DNA from: Neostapfia colusana
Taxonomy: Eukaryota; Streptophyta; Magnoliopsida; Poales; Poaceae
Reading direction: 5' to 3'
DNA length: 64,000 nucleotides
NCBI GenBank assembly: GCA_030760725.1
Contig: JASWHV010000012.1
Coordinates: forward strand, 44,609,652-44,673,651
The notes under the pieces: model-generated
Database searches by the model: none
Told to the model about the DNA's origin: nothing
Seen by the model: only the letters and a program-made list of their open reading frames with translations
Part shown: positions 9,035 to 19,189 of the stretch, one piece after another
Numbering within the stretch: position 1 is the first letter of the stretch
How the letters are laid out: the number at the start of each line of letters is the position of its first letter
Program-made: the position numbers and the translations under genes

Positions 9035-11583
9035 ATGTCGTCGAGTAGGAGAAAGGGAAAGAGCAAGGGGGACAGGCCACCGGCGAGGGGTTTTCTGCCC
9101 ACCACCTCGAGTGAGGCCTTTCGGGGTAGCCGGCTCAACGCTAGTAGGAGGGCTGCGTTGTTGAGCCAGCTACCAGATCTGCAAGGAAGAAATATGGCCG
9201 TCATGCGGTCTTCAGATGTAAATACATCTTCTTCAATTTCCTTAAGTTCTTAAATTGTATAAGTACTATATTCATATATATACAATTTCTAGGATGACTC
9301 TTCGTCTGAGTACTCCGAGGAGTGCGGTCCACAGCAGCCACTAGTGGCTGACCACCTTTCGCAGCCGGCTTCTGGATCCGGTGGTTCTCAGACACGAGGT
9401 TCTTCAGGTGACCACTCTTTTGGTTCACCTGATGTGGAGCCTCGTCGGGTGCGCAAGACTAGGAGCGGGCACTTTGTGAGTCTTCCTCCTGCTCCAGCAA
9501 ATCCATTGGATCAGATAGTTATCCATCCGGATGGCAATATGTAAGTAATATCTTACGCTTCAATATTTAGATTTTTCTAAGCTTATATATATATAATGAT
9601 TCAAAATTCTGTATTAGGGGTTGGTACGATGACTCCTTCTCGGGTCAAGGACGACACAAGCAGGTGAACCGTGTCCTCGATGATCTGATCCGTTTGCACT
9701 ACCCTGGTGTAGTGAACGGTGTCGCCGCCACATCATGGGACGATTACGCGACCGCACAGGACGTGACTCACAACAACCACCAGGAGGCTGTATGGTCCGA
9801 CTTCATGGTAAGCATATTAAATATAGTCTATAATACGTTAAATACAATTACATATAAATTTGTTATGCAAGGCACGGTACCGTTTAGAGGACGAGGGCGC
9901 GGTGGACCACGCCCAGTTAGTCTTCCACCGCAACGCCAGGAAGCTCGTGACTCAGGCCCTTTCGAGCGTCCGGATTCAAGCTACCAACAAATATTTCAAG
10001 CTACATCCGGGCGAGCAAGAGTTGGGCCACTTCAGGGCGGCGTCTTCCACTTACCTGACTACGGAGCAATACATGGAGGTAAATTGTGAATTTTATTTTG
10101 TTCAATTATCTCTTTCTATAGAGTGCTTTCAACTAACAAGACATTTGTGTAGGGTCGTGGAGGAGTCCAGTGGCTAGAAGGCAGGCCGGAGGCGTACGAG
10201 GCCCTTTGCTTACGCTGGGGGAGTGAGGATTTCCAGGCCCTCTCCCGCAGTCGTCGAGAAAGCATAGGGACGGACCCGTCTCACTTTTTTGGTGCTGACA
10301 GGTATTTGCAGTCTAAAAAACGTCTTGTAAGTGTAACTTACCAAGTATAATGTTTGTATATGTTTCATATTTTCATTGTGCTGACACGTGCATTCATAGG
10401 AGCGCGCAACTGGTCAGGAGCCCCCACCGATTGAGGTGTGGAAGAGAGGTCACAGAGGAAGTGATCCGTCACAGCCCGACCAGCTCTGCTCTCAGTCGGC
10501 GACAGAGGCACTGGTGAGTTGTCTCATCACATGTATTGAATTCTCTTAATCAAACTAGCTAATATTCTTTTGTTTTCTTATTTATAGACCAGGTATGGGC
10601 AGGAGGCACAGAGGCTTTGCGGCGAGGAGTATGATTGGCAGAACGCGCCAACAATCAACCCAGAAGCCGCTTACGCAAGTGGACGCGGAAAACCACATGC
10701 CAGTGAGTTTTCATCTTCTACAATTACTATGTACGACTTTGTTGGAGTGGTCGATGAAAATCTAATAAACTTTCTTCTTTATGTAGGTTCGGCATCTTCC
10801 AAAGAGTGGTCGACTCCAGGCAGGCACGACCCTCCAGGTCCTCTTCCTCTCAGCAGGCTAGCTCTTCCAGCCGGTCTAGCTTGCTGGAGCTCCAGAGTGT
10901 CCAGGACGAGCTCCGCCGGACACAGGAGGAGCTCTAGAGATAGAGAGAGGACTTAGGAGGAGCTCCGACTAGAGCGAGAGCGAGAGGCCGCATCCACTAG
11001 GGCCCGATACGAGTATCTCAACTCGTACATGCTACAGTTTCAGACGATAATGGCGGTAAGTAATTGTCATTCAAATATGTATATGTTTCAAAATTATGAA
11101 TGCAAAAATATGCTAATAGTTTGTATTCGCAGGCTATGACGGCTGGACAGCAGGTTGAGCTTCCACGGTGGGAGCCACCATCGGTGATCGAGCCAGAGCA
11201 GCCACAGGTGCCAACTACAGGAGCTCAGGTAAAAACGAACCTCTCTTGAGTTTATTTAGACATACTTGGTCAATTATACCTAAACTTACTCAAATATAAC
11301 TAAACTAAGATAACATTGTTCTATTATAGACAAACATAGTTGAACTTTATCAAATATAACCAAAACACTTTGAACTTGCTCAAATATAGTCTTATATAGT
11401 TAAACTTGCTAAAATGAAGTCAAAACTAGTTCACCTTGCTAAATTCTAATAATATGTGCTAAAACATGATAGGCATCAGGGACGGAGGCTCGCACTTCAT
11501 CGCCGCACGTGCCAGGAGTGAGCAGACGACTTAAGGATGATTTTGCGGGCTCCAGAGGTAGCGGCCGTGGTAGTAATGTGTAG
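9035..11583 (+). CDS. TNPA-type (Ptta/En/Spm) CACTA accessory protein gene
   Basis: Ten exons with GT-AG borders are visible: 9035-9217, 9293-9540, 9618-9807, 9872-10078, 10153-10326, 10400-10513, 10588-10702, 10787-11055, 11133-11228 and 11473-11583. Phases agree across the first seven. Key stretches are GGWYDDSFSGQGRHKQVNRV at the start of exon 3 (first Gly shared with the splice), ARYRLEDEGAVDHAQLVF in exon 4 and EGRPEAYEALCLRWGSEDF in exon 5, typical of the plant Ptta/En/Spm transposase family whose members bind the subterminal repeats. Exon 8 joins out of phase and its best frame (LLELQSVQDELRRTQEEL) runs into TAG, so the C-terminal coiled coil is broken. Much better preserved than the TNP2 gene. 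Confidence 0.7.
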
Positions 11584-11764
11584 ATTCGTTTGTATCGTGT
11601 CATTTGATTGTTTGTGACGGACTTGTAATATAATTTCTATGATTGTGATCGTGCGATACTATACTTTATATATGGATTTCTAACTGTTTGTGTTGCTGGT
11701 CATCAAGCCAGTGGACTGGCCATAGAGCCAGCGGTCAGCATTTTCTATTTTTTAAAAAAACAAA

Positions 11765-12145
11765 AAAACTTATTTACGACGGTTTATACAATACCGTCGT
11801 AAATAATGTTTCTGTTATTTACGACGGTACAGCCACCCGTCGTAAATAGTGCCCCTGCTATTTACGACGGGGTGGCTGTACCGTCGTAAATAAAGCCCTT
11901 GTTATTTACGATGGTACAACCACCCCATCGTAAATAAGTTTCCCGCCATTCCACGTGGCGCGAAGACTTATTCACGACGGCTAAAATTAGCCGTCGTAAA
12001 TAAGCTTATTTACGTCGGTAACCGTCATAAATAAGCTTATTTATGTCGACTTATTTTTGACGGTTAAGAACTCTCGTAAATAAGTAAATACCGTCGCAAA
12101 TAGCTTATTTACGAGGGTAATGTGCTTATTTACGACGGTTTTTCA
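11765..12145. repeat. CACTA right subterminal repeats
   Basis: A dense array of TTTACGACGG-type motifs in both orientations, mirroring 3820-4012. Adjacent motifs form small palindromes. Confidence 0.8.
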
Positions 12146-12146
12146 T

Positions 12147-12175
12147 CCTCGTTAATTGCTATATTTCCTGTAGTG
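12147..12175. repeat. CACTA right terminal inverted repeat
   Basis: The reverse complement starts CACTACAGGAAATATAGCAA and continues TTAACGAGG. It ends immediately before the target copy cat. Confidence 0.9.
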
Positions 12176-12739
12176 CATGTGGTTTCATGTCTCGATCATG
12201 AACCTACATTTGTCATCCAATACCAGTTGATCGACATGGAAGTACAAAATACTTTATTCAAATGCAAGCCTGTTATAGTTGTTTTATATAACACTAGTTT
12301 GTTGCTCGGATTTTCATATACTTTCTTCATATAAACAAACAGTTTCGAATTTTCGATGCATATGAAACATGCTGCAAAAAACAGGATGTCGCAGATTTTA
12401 CTTACATAAATTTCTTTTCCTTTTCTCCTCCCCATATACTTCAGTTGTTTGTTACCATTCAGCTAAAATGCTTTGATTGGACTATTTCCACTTTTTTGTC
12501 GGTTTCTTCCTTACTATGGGCTTTTGATATTATGGTGCAATTGTTACATAGTTTTCACTATTATCTTAGTGTTCAAATTGCTACAGGATGTCCGATTAGG
12601 GAAATGATGATTTGGAATTTGTGGTCCCGCCAAATCATCATTTCTCCCTAATCGGAAAGTATTGTTTTCTAAATCTCGCCTGATGTGTTTTGGAAAGTAT
12701 TGTTTTCTAAATCTAACTAATCTTTTCTCCTTATTTCAG
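12176..12739 (+). other. Host intron between CACTA and exon 12740
   Basis: No convincing exon. It contains the inverted repeat at 12592-12655 and a 23-bp direct repeat (12654-12676 and 12692-12714). An acceptor-like ctacag at 12581-12586 precedes the inverted repeat, but the sequence after it has stops in the expected frame. Confidence 0.5.
12592..12655. repeat. Inverted repeat, 24/26-bp arms, 14-bp loop
   Basis: The left arm (12592-12615) begins CCGATTAGGGAAATGATG and the right arm (12630-12655) is its reverse complement with two extra bases. The loop is AATTTGTGGTCCCG. Confidence 0.85.
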
Positions 12740-12777
12740 CTTGGAATTTCTTTGGGCAGAATCAACTAGAAATTAAG
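12740..12777 (+). CDS. Host gene exon (WNFFGQNQLEIK)
   Basis: Acceptor ttatttcag at 12731-12739, donor gtacaa at 12778. One reading frame is open and gives WNFFGQNQLEIK after two bases that complete a split codon. The upstream exon that supplies the first base of that codon was not found. Confidence 0.48.
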
Positions 12778-12909
12778 GTACAATGTCTATAGGTGGCCAT
12801 GCAACTCATTGTGGCTGTTAGTGTTTTTTTTTCATATCACATTATTATAATATTGACTGTAACATAGGTATGTTGTTTTTCATGGTGGATTAACCTTGTA
12901 ATGCTACAG

Positions 12910-13057
12910 GAACAATTACTACTGAACTTCGCTACAACACAGCCTACATGGGATAAGGCTGAAAGTAACTTGACATCACACACCGTAAAAACCAACAATT
13001 CCAAGGATCAGTCATTTATTACGAACTGTGTGGCCGCAGATCTATCTCTTGCCCTAG
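12910..13057 (+). CDS. Host gene exon (EQLLLNFATTQPTWDKAESN)
   Basis: Acceptor gctacag ending at 12909, donor gtacatc at 13058. It enters in phase 0, continuing the previous exon, and encodes 49 codons from EQLLLNFATTQPTWDKAESN to CVAADLSLAL, plus one base. The composition is hydrophilic, rich in Ser, Thr and Asn, as in a disordered middle region. Confidence 0.62.
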
Positions 13058-13182
13058 GTACATCATGACGAACGAACTTACATTCTTGATAGGAAATTTG
13101 TTTTATTGCCTGCTAATTACATTTATATTTTTCTTCTACAAGACTTTCGCACCCCCAAAACCTGCTATCCTTTCTTCATTAG

Positions 13183-13290
13183 GTGTGAAATCGTTGGACA
13201 CCAAAGGCCACAAGATAGATCTCTGTGCGTCAAGTCCAATCAAGTATGGCTGCCAATCAAAACCACCTGTTCTAATCAATTATTGTGAAT
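13183..13290 (+). CDS. Host gene exon (VKSLDTKGHKIDLCASSPIK)
   Basis: Acceptor tttcttcattag ending at 13182 with a good pyrimidine tract, donor gtaaga at 13291. Joined to the previous exon it reads LALGVKSLDTKGHKIDLC, then ASSPIKYGCQSKPPVLINYC. An earlier acceptor near 13142 would open another frame, but that frame reaches a stop before the donor, so this one is preferred. Confidence 0.5.
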
Positions 13291-13432
13291 GTAAGATCAG
13301 ATTTCACATATTGTCTGCTTTTCAATATGCATGTTATACAATATTTCTGTTTGCACATGGTACAGTATGCAAATTACATATATGAAAAATGGTTGTGTAG
13401 CTTGTTTTGCTTCTCTTCATTCAAAACTCGAG

Positions 13433-13467
13433 TGTCTGCATCTTTTGGAGAGAAACCGTGCTCTGTG
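13433..13467 (+). CDS. Possible short host gene exon (LSASFGEKPCSV)
   Basis: Acceptor actcgag ending at 13432, donor gtaagt at 13468. It continues the split codon of the previous exon and gives LSASFGEKPCSV. It leaves in phase 0, which does not match the next exon (14372), so either it is wrong or another exon lies between. Confidence 0.33.
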
Positions 13468-13479
13468 GTAAGTCCTCCA

Positions 13480-13735
13480 GTTGTGAGGTTACCAGTCAGG
13501 GACTCAGGGTCCAAATCCTAGTTCTTGCAAAAAAAAAAAGGTCACTTGCTTCCCGGAGAAACATGCGACAAGAATTGACTTGTGGAGGGGGTGAGCTTGT
13601 GTATGAGGCATGGTGGGGTGGCCTTTCGTGACCTTTTTTTGCCCTGGTTTCTGTGTGCTTCTTCTTAGAGCAATAATACGGGAGGTATTTCCCCTGGGGC
13701 TGAGTTTGTTTCTTTTTTTGTGTGCATTAATCGGG
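13480..13735 (+). repeat. Possible tRNA-derived SINE-like sequence
   Basis: GAGGTTACCAGTCAGGGACT is followed by GGGTCCAAATCC, close to a Pol III B box (GGTTCRANNCC). The 3' part, ACGGGAGGTATTTCCC then a T-rich end, resembles grass SINE tails. I could not find clear target duplications. The rest of this intron, to 14371, holds nothing I recognise. Confidence 0.33.
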
Positions 13736-14371
13736 GAACAGTAGGGGATGACCCTGCAGAACATATTAATTTATAAATAGAGGTATCTATATAGGAGTTC
13801 TTACAAGTTCAATGTGTCAAGGGTAATCAAGGTCCACAGGAATGACAGGATTTGCTGCTAGATCTGAAACATTAGGACATTAAAGAGTACTATTTAACTT
13901 ATGTACGTAGAAGTCCTTTCTTTATGAGCATTGTATGAATCCAGCATTCTTTTCCAAAGATGCAAATTAGGGGGCACTTTTGTGAAAGACTTTTCTATTT
14001 CTCTATCCAAATATAAGAATCACCTTGAAGATTATTTTCCCTGTCAAAAGACGTCCTCTTCTTTGCTCCAATCATTCAATGATTTCAATTTCAAGAGAGT
14101 GATGCCAACTATTTTCTATAAAAGAACAATACTAGCCACTGTTTCTTCTATATTGTGCTCTTAAGCAGCACAAATTACTCTGTTCAAGCCTTCGTTCAGC
14201 AGAAATAGATGGGCAGAAAAAAAGGAAAATGAGACATTCATTGGGTAACTATTGTTATTTTACTAAAGTTATTGTTAATGTAATGCCATAATAATCCTTG
14301 ATCACATTGGTTATTCATTTTGTAACACAAAAATGACATTTCCCCTTTACCGCTTATTGTTGTTACATTAG

Positions 14372-14481
14372 AACATGCTGATGTTGAAAACTCAAATAAA
14401 TCAAATCATCTTGATGCTGCCGCAAGCCTTTCTAATCGTGTTAGTTCATCGAGTACAAGTCTTCCCATGCAAGTCACTCAG
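14372..14481 (+). CDS. Host gene exon (HADVENSNKSNHLDAAASLS)
   Basis: Acceptor gttacattag ending at 14371, donor gtacag at 14482. The clean frame is HADVENSNKSNHLDAAASLS, then NRVSSSSTSLPMQVTQ, preceded by a split codon needing one base from upstream. Ser- and Asn-rich, probably disordered. It leaves in phase 0 and joins 15254 in frame. Confidence 0.58.
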
Positions 14482-14600
14482 GTACAGAACCGCGTACATG
14501 GCCGACTTAATTTCCCAACTGAAGTACTGTTATATGTGGGCTCCTTAGAGTTAATATTGTACTTGATTCCACGATAGCTGTAGGAAAAGGCACCTGGCAA

Positions 14601-14680
14601 CAATGTGCCACATTACCATATCGGTCCACGGAGGGCTGTTCAATGTGCCACATTACCATATCGGTCCACGGAGGGCTGTA
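14601..14680. repeat. Two-copy 40-bp tandem duplication
   Basis: The unit starts CAATGTGCCACATTACCATA. Copies at 14601-14640 and 14641-14680 differ only at the last base. Confidence 0.95.
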
Positions 14681-14762
14681 GGAAATTTTACCATATCCAG
14701 CATTCCAGCATGAGTCGTAGTGGGCCATCTCTGTCAGTGTCTGTGAGTGAGAGAGAAGGGGC

Positions 14763-14842
14763 TTAAATAGAAGACCACGACTCAGTATCACATTATTCCT
14801 AAAGAACTCTCTCCACTCTACTTCACCAGAATACATCCCATG
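14763..14842 (+). promoter_or_regulatory. Promoter-like sequence without a gene
   Basis: TTAAATAG at 14763-14770 lies 70 bp before CCCATGGCAAGC, an ATG (14840) in excellent plant start context, but the frame stops after ten codons. It may be a captured promoter and 5' end. It lies between host exons. Confidence 0.25.
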
Positions 14843-15253
14843 GCAAGCGCTGAAAATGTAGCACATTAGACACATATTGTAATAGGTTCTATTGGTGTGA
14901 TAGCAGTGTTGTTGGGCTTAAGGTGTCTATTTTTACTCAAAGTTAGTTCTCTATGACCATGTTTCTTTTCCCGCTGTCCTGTTATAGATTCTGTTTTTGC
15001 TGCATTGAGAGGAAATCAGTGCCTGCAGTCTCTGCATTTTACACACAGCTTCCAGTCCCATCACGGACATGAATATCGTTATGTTATGTTGAACTTCTTG
15101 TCCATCTAAGTGTTCGTCTTATATCATCTTAAAACGTATATGTGAATGTACTAGTTGTGTCAATGTAACCTTTGTTGTTTTTGTGGACGGTCCCAATCTG
15201 CAGACTAGCATTGAGCTCATTACTTTTGAGCATGTCTCTATCATCATTAACAG

Positions 15254-15329
15254 GTTCCTGAAAATCACGTAAGAGAGCATGCAGAGTTACCGAATACCAG
15301 TTGTCAAGGAGGTGGAGGAACTGCAAGAG
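15254..15329 (+). CDS. Host gene exon (VPENHVREHAELPNTSCQGG)
   Basis: Acceptor taacag ending at 15253, donor gtatta at 15330. It reads VPENHVREHAELPNTSCQGG, then GGTAR, in phase 0 from the previous exon, and leaves one base. That phase fits the exon at 56972, so the next intron may be about 41.6 kb. Confidence 0.53.
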
Positions 15330-15889
15330 GTATTATTAATCATCACACTGTTCCATCTTCGGATTTCTGCTGTTGAACAAAGGACAGCCTAATGTTCCTT
15401 GTTTACTGTGCAGTGCTACAAGGTTATTTAGATAAGGGGAATATGGACACAAGAAGAAAGATAAGTCCCTTCCTATATTTATTTTTTGAGAAAATACTAT
15501 AAATCTTAACAAATAATAAACTGAAAAAAGCTCAATCTGTAAGAGCGTAAAATAGTTGGATCTTTCAAAACTGCTGCAGTGAAAGGCATCATGAGAACCT
15601 CATGTATATCATGTACTATAGAATAATCATTCAACTTGATAAGGGGGGCTAGGCAGGCCAATGAGTATGCTCTTTTTTAATATCCAGATAGGATTTTCAG
15701 ACTGAAAATTGTAAACATGAGGCTTGCTTATTTCCAAAAACAAGTTAGAAAGTGGAACGATAGGGATTGAGTGGGTGGGTTCACGTGGCATTTGGAGGAT
15801 ATGAATTAGGAAGGACCTCATCTGTTGAAATAAACCAAGAAGTCAGTTGAGCCCTCTCTCCTTAAGCCTGTGCGATTTTTCCACTTTTG
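15330..15889 (+). other. Start of the large host intron
   Basis: No exon or named repeat seen, apart from the end of a minus-strand frame at 15818-15889 described with the fragment at 15818-16318. Confidence 0.4.
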
Positions 15890-16318
15890 TTCTGGGCAAA
15901 TGAGCAATTCATGTGCCAGAATCTTAGTCTTTTTTTCTTTTCTTTTCTTGTTACTCTTATATCTCTTCCTGTCTTTTACTTTATTTTAATATATATATAT
16001 ATATATATAATTGTTAGGTTTCATGTCTAGCCTACCCCAACATGCTTGGGATAAAGTCTTGGTTGTTGTTGTTGTTGTTGTTCTGGGCAAATGACAATGC
16101 CGTGCATCTCTGAGCAAGACATGTTCTCTTCACTCGTTTCAAGGAAACCCAAGATTAAATTCCACTTGTCCCCACCTCCAATTCCATCATCAAAATATGC
16201 TTCAGTTTCATCAAATTCATATTGTAAATGCCTCTTATCAAACTGCGTCACCTTTCGTGGTGCTGCCATCCTTGTCTCAGTAGTTGCTGCCATCACTGTG
16301 TCCTTCCAGTATGGTTTG
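15818..16318 (-). pseudogene. Unidentified minus-strand coding fragment
   Basis: If the SINE-like insertion is removed, one minus-strand frame reads through: KPYWKDTVMAATTETRMAAP, KVTQFDKRHLQYEFDETEAY, FDDGIGGGDKWNLILGFLET, SCSEMHGIVICPEQKWKNRT, ending STDFLVYFNR and a stop at 15818-15820. The acid- and aromatic-rich composition looks like real protein. Its upstream part lies beyond copia A, at 22372 and above, where the frame soon meets a TGA. The + strand is also open here (MTMPCISEQDMFSSL), which is weaker. I do not recognise the protein. It is broken by two insertions. Confidence 0.4.
15904..16080 (+). mobile_element. SINE-like insertion with (TTG)n tail
   Basis: It is flanked by a direct repeat TTCTGGGCAAATGA (15890-15903 and 16081-16094), and the match extends a few bases into the tail. 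The last 60 bp (TTTCATGTCTAGCCTACCCC, then a TTG repeat) match the 3' end of the Au-like SINE at 58464-58645. The first 110 bp are unrelated AT-rich sequence with a (TA)n run and do not look like the SINE head. Confidence 0.65.
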
Positions 16319-16474
16319 TGTTAGACTATGAAATTTAGTGGGCTAATCAGGGGCATTTTATTCCTTTGTAGGGGATTAGGGTTAGGGGCAGTTTAGTCTT
16401 TTCCCCTCACCTAATCCCTCTATATAATGTAACCTTTGACCCAGATTAATCATACAATTCAGCTTTATCTAATA
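16319..16474 (+). repeat. Copia A 5' LTR
   Basis: Starts TGTTAGACTATG and ends ATCTAATA. A TATATAA motif lies near 16423. Confidence 0.9.
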
Positions 16475-16484
16475 TGGTATCAGA
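16475..16484 (+). other. Copia A primer binding site
   Basis: TGGTATCAGA directly after the 5' LTR, complementary to initiator-Met tRNA. Confidence 0.8.
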
Positions 16485-16526
16485 TTAGCTAGGTTAGTTT
16501 AGGATTAGGGCTTAACCCTAACCCTA

Positions 16527-18838
16527 ATGACACAGCCATCAGCCGCCGCCAGCTACACCAGCGCGCCACCACCATGGGCCGCCGCCGACGCCTCTGTGTC
16601 GCCGCCCTGCGCCACCACCGGTGCCTCTACGCCGCCGCACTAGGTCGTCGCGACACACCCTGCCGCCATCGCACGGAACTGCGCCGCCGCCACTACCGAC
16701 GCCGCTGCCACCTGGATTCGAGGCGAATCGGTCGCCGCCTCAGGGCCGCTGCCAGCCGGCGGTGCCCTTGGCCAGCGCGCATGGGGGGCTGCGGCCGCCG
16801 CCCTGGGAGGCGCGTTACCAGCGAATCTCGGGTGGCCAACGCCGCACCTGGCCAGTGCGCTCGGGGGGCCAGCCGCCGCCGGCTACAGCTGGCCGGCCAG
16901 CGCACACGGGGGGGGGGGGGGGGGGGGGGGCTCCGCCGCCGCCCTGGGAGGAGCTTCCCTGGGGGGGGGGGGCAGCTGCTGCTGCTGAATCGGCTGCCAC
17001 CCTCCCTTGGCCGTCCGCCATCTGTTCTCGGGGGAGCTGGCACGCCCCTCTCTCGGCAGGGCGTTGCCTCTGCTCCGGGAGGCGTTGTCGCCCCTCCTAT
17101 GTTTCCGAAGATCGGTCCGGCCGCCGACGGACCTCTTGTAGGTACCACCGGCAAATCCGCCACACCCGCTGCCGCTATCGCTTTCATGGCAGGTACCTCC
17201 GGGCCACGTGACTCTACCCCCACCGGCCTCGACATTGACGGGAGCACCACGACCGCTGTTCCGCCGATCCTGTTTCCAGTCGTTGGCGCTGCTGCTGAGA
17301 GTGCAGCCACTTCTTCCTACGGCACCGACACGACGGACACCTGCGACATCGTCGCAGCTCTAGCTGCCTCTCGCGAGCCCGAGCGGGCACTCGCTCTCAC
17401 CCTAGAGCAGGAGTGTGCCTCCGTGGCCACTCTATCTCACCAGCTCGAGGAGAGTGCTCACCGACCAATGGGTGCTTCCCACGAGCCTCCCTCAGACGCT
17501 GGTACGTACTCGGTTCACTTGTGGCTGCTCTTCATGCGCAGGCCGCCAGGATTGAGAACATCCGGACGCTCGCGTCGGTTGTTCTCAGCTCTGAGTCTAC
17601 CCCATATGCGCGGTGGCGTGACCTGGTGCTCCTCACGCTGAGGCCTTTCTGCCTCGACGACCACGTCCTCCAGGACGGTTCTTCAGTGGATGTCTCCTGG
17701 ATTAGCATGGACATCCTGGTCCTATCCTAGATCCTTGGCTCCCTGTTGGAGGAGCTATAAGACATGGTCAGGCAGCGCGGTGGTGGCACCGCTCGACAGG
17801 CCTGGCTGGTCCTTGAGCAGCGTTTTCTGGGGAACCGCGCGACTCGAGCCCTCCACATTAGCGCTCGGTTCCAGAACGCCGTCCAGGGTGACCGCTCTGT
17901 CTCCACCTACTGCCGGGAGATGAAAGGTATGGCGGATGCTCTACGTGACCATGGCGAGCCGGTCACCCATAGCGCTCTCGTTCTTCGAGTCCTTCAGGGC
18001 CTGAATGAGCGCTATTGTCACCTACGGACGTGGCTACTCCATCTGGAGCCACCCCCTACCTTCGAGAAGGTATGGTCTGACCTTGAGCTTGAGGAGATCA
18101 CCGCAGGAGCCTCTACTGGCTCTGGGTCTGCCACAACCTTTTATGGCTCTGGGCAGTCCCCCCGTTCACCCTCACCAGCTGCTGGTGGACCACCATCACG
18201 ATCACCATCCAACCCAGGCACTCTTGCTAGTACTGGAGGTGGAAATCATCGCCGCCAAGGAAAACACAACGGTCGTGGTGGAGGTAGCAATTCAGGCGGC
18301 ACTCCTACACCCACTACTCCGGCTACTGGTGGTAGTGGTGGTACCGGCTGGGGAGGTGCACCCTGGCCCACACCCTGCAACCTGTGGACTGGCCAGATCT
18401 ACATGTGGCCTGGTCCGTCTCCGGGTTCTCAGCCCCCACGACCACCACGCCCCCAGCCGGCGTTCGTAGCCACCCCGGGCTACAGTGGACCAGCCTACAA
18501 TGTTGGTGGGCCGCCGACTCAGGCCTATGATGGGCCTGGCTACCCTTCTGGCGGACAGTCAGCCTCAACCTACGGAGGCACTGACTATCCTGTTGGGCAC
18601 TCGGAGCCGTCGGCACCTCTCCAGGAGCTACCCTCGACGTGGGATCAACAGTCGCTGGCCTCTTCCTTCAGCACCATGCACCTTACTCCACCAGGTGCCG
18701 ACTGGATAGTTGACTCCGGAGCGTCATACCATACCACTCCAAATGCTGGTATACTCTCTTCCACCCACCCTCCAATCCCTCTTTTCCTTCATCTATCATT
18801 GTTGGGAATGGGTATGTTCTTCCTGTCAGCTCAGTAGG
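16527..18838 (+). pseudogene. Copia A gag and protease, broken
   Basis: The likely start is ATG 16527 (MTQPSAAASYTSAPPPWAAA), which meets a TAG after about 38 codons. The conserved gag core begins at YARWRDLVLLTLRPFCLDDH, with stops in LVLS*ILGS and EEL*DMVRQ, then RQRGGGTARQAWLVLEQRF and MKGMADALRDHGEPVTHSAL. The Gly-rich tail follows. The protease has IVDSGASYHTTPNAG near 18707. Two G-runs (16908-16930 and 16961-16972) lie in the Pro/Ala/Gly-coding N-terminal part and probably shift the frame. Confidence 0.75.
16908..16972 (+). repeat. Homopolymer G runs (23 and 12)
   Basis: G23 at 16908-16930 and G12 at 16961-16972, separated by ctccgccgcc-type sequence. Confidence 0.9.
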
Positions 18839-19189
18839 TGATTCCGCTCTCCCGGGTTCTTTCGAGCTTAAAAACATTCTTGTCGCTCCGGATATCATTC
18901 AAGACTTGCTTTCTGTCCGTCGTTTTACCACTGACAACAATGTTTCCATTGAGTGATCCATTTGGTTTGTCTGTGAAGGATCTTTCTACCCGGCGACCTC
19001 TTTTTTGATGTGATAGATCGGGGCTCCTGTACACGCTTCGACTTCCTACTTCCGCTGCATCACCGCCTTTTGCTTTGACTACGACAGCTTCATCCACCAT
19101 TTGGCATCGCCGGCTTAGCCACCTTGGTGCAGATGCTATGTCAAAGTTATCAGTAGTTTTGTTATCTCGTGTTCTAGGAGCACACATGA

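Larger units (their letters stand above)
3777..12175 (+). mobile_element. Complete CACTA (En/Spm-type) DNA transposon, 8399 bp
   Basis: Both ends begin CACTACAGGAAA in inverted orientation and stay similar through TTAACGAGG. The insertion is flanked by the 3-bp duplication cat (3774-3776 and 12176-12178), the size made by CACTA elements. The subterminal regions carry many copies of TTTACGACGG in both orientations. Inside are a decayed TNP2-type transposase, a multi-exon TNPA-type gene, a GC-rich block, an AT-rich block (4256-4676, with nothing recognisable), a minisatellite and two hairpins. It lies in an intron of the host gene, in the same orientation. Confidence 0.92.

Noticed and set aside
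12587..12640. Possible host exon after acceptor ctacag
   Set aside because: The frame required by exon 2 meets TGA within seven codons and no donor fits; kept only as an inverted repeat.
13142..13290. Alternative host exon frame (DFRTPKTCYPFFIRC)
   Set aside because: It meets TGA before the donor at 13291, whereas the acceptor at 13182 gives an open frame in the right phase.
16515..16527. CCCTAACCCTAA, resembling telomere repeats
   Set aside because: Only about two units, and plant telomeres are CCCTAAA; it lies in the leader of copia A.
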